Origin: JAFNGF01 sp964567045
GTDB lineage: Bacteria > Planctomycetota > Phycisphaerae > Sedimentisphaerales > Anaerobacaceae
DNA length: 64,000 nucleotides
Assembly (NCBI GenBank): GCA_964567045.1
Contig: CAZMLE010000014.1
Location: 4,207-68,206 of the forward strand
Reading direction: 5' to 3'
Shown here one piece after another: positions 59,079 to 64,000 of the stretch (its first letter is position 1; the number at the start of each line of letters is the position of its first letter). Below the pieces are notes generated by a model that did no database searches, was not told the DNA's origin, and saw only the letters and a list, made by a program, of their open reading frames with translations. The position numbers and the translations under genes are program-made.

Positions 59079-60602
59079 ATGAAACAGGCAATGCAAAAAC
59101 TGAGGATAGCACGCTTTTGTCTGGTTATCCTGCTTCTTGCTCTGGTCAGGCTGCCTCTGACACCGACCCAAGCTCAGGACCTGGCGGAATTCGAAAAGCG
59201 AATGACAGAATTCACGCTGGATAACGGGCTGAAATTCCTGGTCCTGGAACGGCATGAAGCGCCGGTCGTTTCCTTCCACACTTACGCCGATGTCGGCGCG
59301 GTTGATGAGGTTAAGGGAATCACAGGCCTGGCGCATCTCTTTGAGCATATGGCGTTCAAAGGGACAAAGACTATCGGGACCAAGAACCACCAGGCCGAAG
59401 CCAGAGCCATGGCCAAGATGGATGATCTGTTTGATAAGATCAAAGCCGAACGCAGGAAAGGTGAACAGGCGGATAAGGCTAAGCTGGAAGAGTTGCAGAA
59501 GCAATTTGAAGAGGCTCAGAAAGAGGCTCAAAAGTACATCGTTCACGACGAATATGAGGAGGCACTCACCCGGGAAGGGGCGGACGGGTTCAATGCCTAC
59601 ACCAGCGAAGATGCGACTCAATACATCGTTAGTCTGCCGTCCAACAAAGTAGAGCTCTGGATGACACTGGAATCGGACCGGTTCGCCAATCCGGTGCTGC
59701 GGGAGTTCTATAAGGAGAGGGACGTGGTGATGGAAGAGCGACGGATGATGGAGAATTCGCCATACGGGCGTCTGGGCGAAGAATTCCAGGCCATCGCGTA
59801 TCTGGCGCATCCATACGGCGAGCCGGTAATCGGCCACATGAGCGACGTGGCGACCCTTACTTGCCGCGAAGCGGAGGCCTTTTTCAAGGAATACTACGGC
59901 CCGAGCAATCTGACTATCGCGATAGTTGGCGATGTGAACCCGCAACAGATAAAGAAACTGGCGGAAAAATACTTCGCCCGGATCCCCAGCGGACCAAAGC
60001 CTGAGCCGGTAGAAACAGAAGAGCCGCCGCAGCGAGGGCAGCGCCGGGTCATCGTAGAAGACCCCGCGCAGCCGCAGATTCGAATAGGCTACCATCAGCC
60101 GAACGTCAACCATCCCGACAGTGCCGTGTTCGAGGCCATCGCCCAGATCGTGGGCGTGGGGCGAACATCTCGGCTGTATAAGAGCCTGGTGAAGGAAAAA
60201 AAGATTGCCGTGTCTGCTTCCGCCGGGCAGAGCTGGAGTAAATATCCGGGCTTATTTATGTTCTCGGCGGTTCCAGCCAAAGGTCGCACGAATCAGGAGT
60301 GCGAGGAAGCTATCTACGCCGAGATCGAGAAACTGAAAGCTGAGGCGGTCGCACCGGAAGAACTGCAAAAGGCAAAAACACGGGCCAGGGCCAGTCTTAT
60401 CCGGCAGTTGGATTCCAACGATGGTCTGGCGGCAGAGCTGACCTTCTACGAGGTCATCACCGGCGACTGGCGCAATTTGTTCAGGCAACTAGATAAGATC
60501 GAAAAGGTCACCGCTGACGATATTGCCCGCGTCGCCAAGGAATATTTCATCAGCAAGAATCGCACAGTCGGTGTAATCGAGACAGTACAGGCGGAGAAGT
60601 AA
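59079..60602 (+). CDS. M16 family zinc metallopeptidase (active type)
   Basis: A 507-residue exported peptidase. A signal peptide (FCLVILLLALVRLPLTPTQA) ends near residue 33. The inverted zinc motif HLFEH is at 86-90, with GLAHLFEHMAFKGT as in pitrilysin/insulinase enzymes. A charged coiled-coil insertion (about 105-150) lies before DGFNAYTSEDATQYI. The second M16 domain begins near GQRRVIVEDPAQPQIRIGYH. ATG at 59079 follows CAAAGGAG. It is paired with the next gene, the common active/inactive arrangement of M16 proteins in bacteria. Confidence 0.9.
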   Translation: MKQAMQKLRIARFCLVILLLALVRLPLTPTQAQDLAEFEKRMTEFTLDNGLKFLVLERHEAPVVSFHTYADVGAVDEVKGITGLAHLFEHMAFKGTKTIGTKNHQAEARAMAKMDDLFDKIKAERRKGEQADKAKLEELQKQFEEAQKEAQKYIVHDEYEEALTREGADGFNAYTSEDATQYIVSLPSNKVELWMTLESDRFANPVLREFYKERDVVMEERRMMENSPYGRLGEEFQAIAYLAHPYGEPVIGHMSDVATLTCREAEAFFKEYYGPSNLTIAIVGDVNPQQIKKLAEKYFARIPSGPKPEPVETEEPPQRGQRRVIVEDPAQPQIRIGYHQPNVNHPDSAVFEAIAQIVGVGRTSRLYKSLVKEKKIAVSASAGQSWSKYPGLFMFSAVPAKGRTNQECEEAIYAEIEKLKAEAVAPEELQKAKTRARASLIRQLDSNDGLAAELTFYEVITGDWRNLFRQLDKIEKVTADDIARVAKEYFISKNRTVGVIETVQAEK

Positions 60603-60623
60603 TTTTTTAATAGGAGCGCAAAG

Positions 60624-62078
60624 ATGAGGAATTATAGATCGTCCGCAATAAGAGCCATTGTTTCCTTCGCTCTTTTATTGAGCTTGTTGGCGTCGAGCTG
60701 CTCGCAGAAATATGCAGCGGACTACAAACAGTTGAAGTATGCCAAACTGGGCCAGATAGAGATACCCCAGGTCAGGCGGGTAACTCTTGCCAACGGGATG
60801 CAAGTATTTCTGCTGGAGGACCACGAGCTGCCGCTTGTCAACTTGTCCGCCCTGATTCGGACAGGTTCGGTTTATGAGCCTGCCGACAAGATTGGCCTGG
60901 CGGCAATCACGGGCACCGTGATGCGCACGGGCGGCACTACCAGTAAGACCGGCGACCAGATCGACGAGCAGTTGGAGCAGATTGCCGCCTCGGTAGAGAC
61001 CGGCATCGGCCCTAATGTCGGAGGGGCATCTATGTCCGTTCTGAAAGAGGACGTCGATACCGGGCTTTCAATTCTGGCCGACGTGCTGATGAATCCCGCC
61101 TTTCGCGAGGATAAAATTGAACTGGCCAAAATCACACATCGCAGTAGTATCGCCCGGCGGAATGATTTTCCATTTAGCATTGCTTTCCGGGAGTACACCA
61201 AGCTCATATACGGCCCCGAAAGCGTTTATGCCCGGCACACAGAGTACGCCACCATCGACAACATTACCCGCGACGACCTTATTGCTTTCCACAAAAGATT
61301 CTTCCATCCCAACAACACGACCCTTGCCGTCTGGGGCGATTTCGACACAGAGCAGATGATTAAGAAAATTGAACAGGCGTTCAAAGCCTGGCAGAAAGCC
61401 GACGTCACACCCGCCGCCGTGCCGCAAGTCAAATATGAGTTTCGGCCAACGGTCAACGTCATCCAGAAACAGGACATGAACCAGAGCTGTATATGCCTGG
61501 GCCATATCGGTGGAATGATGAATGACCCGGATTACTTCGCCCTGGTGGTGATGAACGAGATTCTCGGCGGCAGCTTCACCAGCCGGCTGTTCAAAAACGT
61601 GCGCTCCCGCATGGGACTGGCCTATGCTGTGTTCGGCGTTTATTCAGCCGACTACGACCATCCCGGCGTCTTTTATGTCGGCTGCCAGACGAAATCCAAG
61701 TCTACCGCCCAGGCGACTCGGGCTATGAGCGAAGAAGTCAGAAAGATCACCGAGGCCGAAGTCACAGATGAGGAACTAGCTTTAGCCAAAGAAGGCTATT
61801 TGAATTCGTTTGTGTTCAACTTCGACTCAAAGGCTGAGATTGTAAGACGCCTGATGATTTATCAGTACTTTGGCTATCCCGAAGATTTCCTGCAAAAGAC
61901 CAAGGAGAATGTTGAGAAGGTGACCAAAGCCGACGTCCTGCGGGTTGCCCGCAAGCACTTGCAGCCTGATAAGATGCAAATCTTAGCTGTCGGACGGCCT
62001 CAGGATTTCGATGAGCCGCTATCGGTGTTCGGCCAGGTACGCGAAATCGACATCACCATTCCAACACCGCAAAAATAA
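60624..62078 (+). CDS. M16 family protein without zinc motif (inactive partner), lipoprotein
   Basis: A 484-residue M16 homologue. The N-terminus ends in a lipobox (LLSLLASSC, Cys near 26), so it is probably a lipoprotein. The position of HxxEH reads GLAAITGTVMRTGGTTSK, with no His pair and no Glu, so it cannot bind catalytic zinc. The rest of the fold (TLANGMQVFLLEDHELPLV, FTSRLFKNVRSRMGLAYAVF) is well kept. It starts 22 bases after the active gene and is expected to form the substrate chamber with it. Confidence 0.9.
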   Translation: MRNYRSSAIRAIVSFALLLSLLASSCSQKYAADYKQLKYAKLGQIEIPQVRRVTLANGMQVFLLEDHELPLVNLSALIRTGSVYEPADKIGLAAITGTVMRTGGTTSKTGDQIDEQLEQIAASVETGIGPNVGGASMSVLKEDVDTGLSILADVLMNPAFREDKIELAKITHRSSIARRNDFPFSIAFREYTKLIYGPESVYARHTEYATIDNITRDDLIAFHKRFFHPNNTTLAVWGDFDTEQMIKKIEQAFKAWQKADVTPAAVPQVKYEFRPTVNVIQKQDMNQSCICLGHIGGMMNDPDYFALVVMNEILGGSFTSRLFKNVRSRMGLAYAVFGVYSADYDHPGVFYVGCQTKSKSTAQATRAMSEEVRKITEAEVTDEELALAKEGYLNSFVFNFDSKAEIVRRLMIYQYFGYPEDFLQKTKENVEKVTKADVLRVARKHLQPDKMQILAVGRPQDFDEPLSVFGQVREIDITIPTPQK

Positions 62079-62090
62079 GGTGACGCCGAT

Positions 62091-63554
62091 ATGGGCAAAC
62101 AATCACGAAGGGAATTCCTCAAAACGGTTGGGTTTGCAGCCGCTTCAGCAGGCGCGTCTTCACTATTGCTGAGTTGTGCCAGCACGAGCGAAACAGCAAC
62201 GGTGCAAAAAAGACGCCCGAACATCATCTTCATTCTGGCCGACGACTTGGGCTATGGCGACCTGGGCTGTTATGGGCAGGAAACCGTTAAGACGCCGAAT
62301 CTCGACCGCATGGCGGCTGAAGGGATGCGATTCACCGATCATTACGCCGGCAGCACCGTCTGCGCGCCGTCACGGTGTGCGCTTATGACCGGTTTGCACA
62401 CAGGACACTGCTGGATTCGCGGCAACGCGCTGCTGCCGCTGAGACCGGAAGATGTCACTGTCGCCGAGCTACTTAAGCAAGTCGGCTACACCACCGGCAT
62501 CATCGGCAAATGGGGCCTCGGTGAAGCCGGCAGCACCGGAATCCCCAATAAGCAAGGATTTGATTACTGGTTCGGATACCTCAATCAAAGACACGCCCAT
62601 AATTACTATCCCACGTACCTGTGGCGCAACGAGGAAACGGTTCCACTGAAGAACGAGGTCCGGGATGTTAATCCGCCCGGCGGAGTGGCGACCAAGCGGG
62701 TCGAATATTCGCACGACTTGTTCACCGAAGACGCTCTTTCCTTTGTGGAGCAAAACAGGGATAAAACGTTCTTTTTGTATCTTGCCTACACAATTCCGCA
62801 CGCCAATAACGAAGCCGGGCAAAACGGTATGGAAGTTCCCTCCCTTGAGCCCTACGCCGACAGGGATTGGCCGCAGCCGCAGAAAGGCCATGCAGCTATG
62901 ATAACGCGGATGGACCGTGACATCGGCAGATTGTTTGGCAGGCTCAAGGAACTTGGCCTTGACCAGAATACGTTAGTGATGTTTTCAAGTGACAATGGCC
63001 CACACAAAGAAGGCGGCGGCGATCCGAACTTTTTCAGAAGCTCCGGCCCATTGCGAGGTTACAAACGGGATTTGTACGAGGGCGGTATTCGCGTGCCGAT
63101 GATTGCTCGTTGGCCAGGCAAGATAAAGGCGAGTGCGGAGAGCAACCACGTCTCGGCGTTCTGGGATTTTCTGCCAACCTGTTGTGAAATTGCTGGCGTA
63201 GAAACCCCCCAAGGTCTTGACGGAATCTCCTTGGTTCCAACGCTTCTTGGTCACCCTGACAAGCAAAAAGAGCACGAATTTCTATACTGGGAATTTCACG
63301 AGCAAGGCAAAAAGCAGGCCGTGCGGATGGGCGATTGGAAAGGTGTGCGTCCCCGCCTGCGCGGGGACAAACCTGCCCCTGCGAAGGCAAGGGTGGCGAA
63401 AAATCCCGATGGCCCGATAGAGCTATACAATTTGAAAGACGACATCAGCGAGAAGTATAATGTTGCCAGCCAGCATCCGGAAATCGTGGCAAAGATTGCA
63501 GAATACATGAAGCTCTCGCATACGCCTTGCGAGCATTGGCCTTTGCCCCAGTAG
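62091..63554 (+). CDS. Exported sulfatase (arylsulfatase type), probable lipoprotein
   Basis: A 487-residue sulfatase. The leader SRREFLKTVGFAAASAGASS combines a twin-arginine-like motif with a lipobox ending LLLSC (Cys29). NIIFILADDLGYGDLGCYG supplies metal Asp residues; CAPSR at 91-95 is the formylglycine site; GIIGKWGLGEAG and MFSSDNGPHKEGG are typical of arylsulfatase A-type enzymes. A family A palindromic repeat at 63349-63392 encodes RPRLRGDKPAPAKAR in a surface region near the C-terminus. It follows the M16 pair by 12 bases. Confidence 0.92.
   Translation: MGKQSRREFLKTVGFAAASAGASSLLLSCASTSETATVQKRRPNIIFILADDLGYGDLGCYGQETVKTPNLDRMAAEGMRFTDHYAGSTVCAPSRCALMTGLHTGHCWIRGNALLPLRPEDVTVAELLKQVGYTTGIIGKWGLGEAGSTGIPNKQGFDYWFGYLNQRHAHNYYPTYLWRNEETVPLKNEVRDVNPPGGVATKRVEYSHDLFTEDALSFVEQNRDKTFFLYLAYTIPHANNEAGQNGMEVPSLEPYADRDWPQPQKGHAAMITRMDRDIGRLFGRLKELGLDQNTLVMFSSDNGPHKEGGGDPNFFRSSGPLRGYKRDLYEGGIRVPMIARWPGKIKASAESNHVSAFWDFLPTCCEIAGVETPQGLDGISLVPTLLGHPDKQKEHEFLYWEFHEQGKKQAVRMGDWKGVRPRLRGDKPAPAKARVAKNPDGPIELYNLKDDISEKYNVASQHPEIVAKIAEYMKLSHTPCEHWPLPQ
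63349..63392. repeat. Family A palindromic repeat inside second sulfatase gene
   Basis: GTCCCCGCCTGCGCGGGGAC followed by AAACCTGCCCCTGCGAAGGC and AAGGG, in frame as PRLRGDKPAPAKA. Confidence 0.85.
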
Positions 63555-63868
63555 GCGTACCCCGACTTGATAGGGGGAAAAGAAAGAAGGAGCTACACTC
63601 GCCGACGGTCTTGAAGAAACCAGTCCAGTCATCGTCAGGCTGGAGGTCGTCAACACCATCATCTTTGTTTTGAACAGGCCGCCACAGGGCTTTTTGTTTG
63701 GCTACATAGGGTACAGAGAATACAGAGGATTCTTTGGACATAGATAAATACCGAACATCTCGCGGGTTATAAGAAACTGACTCTTTTTCGACATAAATAA
63801 CTGACGCCCCAAGTGGGAATTTCAAGTCGCGAGGCGAAATAGTGGGGTGGGCGTCACTAATTACTCGA
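63555..63868. other. Gene-free stretch after the second sulfatase
   Basis: I see no supported gene. Open frames on the minus strand lack start signals and recognisable domains. Confidence 0.4.
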
Positions 63869-64000
63869 CTATCGGCCTCGTTTACCTTCTATAGCCGAAC
63901 GAAAGCTGTTGGCCAATCTTCTAGGGAAATCATAATCGGTACGCCCATAACGCTCATCGGAAACACTGGTTTTCCCGGTTGCGGTATTAGGGAAGTAGCT
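63869..64000 (-). CDS. Possible C-terminal end of a gene entering from the right
   Basis: The minus strand is open from the window edge for 43 codons (SYFPNTATGKTSVSDERYGR, then TDYDFPRRLANSFRSAIEGK) before a TAG. The composition looks protein-like. No domain is recognised, and a fragment this short could be chance. Confidence 0.3.
   Translation of the reverse strand, partial: SYFPNTATGKTSVSDERYGRTDYDFPRRLANSFRSAIEGKRGR

Noticed and set aside
59055..60113. Long open frame of 352 codons on the minus strand
   Set aside because: It mirrors the M16 peptidase gene, which has a signal peptide and zinc motif; the antisense frame has no recognisable domain.
63445..63825. 126-codon minus-strand frame at the sulfatase end
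   Set aside because: TTG start without ribosome site, overlaps the sulfatase by 110 bases and shows no domain.
1..64000. CRISPR array or prophage
   Set aside because: No regularly spaced repeats with unique spacers and no phage structural or integrase genes were seen.

Overview
The window looks like chromosome of a planctomycete, probably of the Phycisphaerae type. The grounds are inference from content: secreted sulfatases with twin-arginine-like or lipoprotein leaders, a type IV pilin-like protein ending in an exact H-X9-DG motif, a large AsmA-like protein beside purD, and many short GC-rich palindromic repeats, several sitting in frame inside genes. No rRNA or taxonomic marker settles it.

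Positions 1-25492 (all minus strand) form a surface-polysaccharide locus transcribed from right to left. It starts with a Wzz-like chain-length protein and a Wzm/Wzt-type ABC exporter. Sugar-nucleotide enzymes follow: a Gmd-type dehydratase, a two-subunit thiamine-diphosphate E1 enzyme, short-chain dehydrogenases, epimerase/reductases, a RmlC-like epimerase, two pairs of heptose-kinase-like GHMP kinase plus nucleotidyltransferase, and the first codons of a GmhB-like phosphatase at the left edge. Glycosyltransferases (GT2, GT11 fucosyltransferase-like, CgeB-like), methyltransferases and a radical SAM enzyme are mixed in. Many genes overlap by 4 bases. The most economical reading is synthesis of a GDP-activated modified heptose and/or fucose and export of the finished glycan by the ABC transporter. 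A decayed patch at about 8.9-11.9 kb holds a truncated Wzx flippase and pieces of a nucleotidyltransferase.

Positions 25493-31600 are a mobile-element graveyard: an internally deleted IS701-like element, a broken IS1380-like transposase and an IS5-family element with recognisable inverted repeats, followed by tRNA-Ser(GCU) and two small hypothetical genes. A restriction-modification pair (31597-34160) follows. Its methyltransferase carries an N-terminal domain resembling B3/EcoRII-N DNA-recognition folds.

Positions 34216-50033 are mostly housekeeping: coaD, a QueD-like protein without the expected cysteine, an autoregulated-looking operon of three paralogous small membrane proteins plus an XRE regulator, a GH5 glycosidase, der, cstA, a cdaA-cdaR pair for cyclic di-AMP (with an altered DGA motif), purF-purM, a DUF503 gene, a sugar isomerase-like gene and purD. 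Positions 50030-63554 hold the AsmA-like gene, two sulfatases, the pseudopilin, a DUF3795 gene, trmB, an isochorismatase-like protein lacking its cysteine, and an active/inactive pair of M16 peptidases.

The most unusual signals are the in-frame palindromic repeats, the unusual diadenylate cyclase, the three-paralog membrane operon with an operator in its promoter spacer, and the B3-like domain on the methyltransferase.
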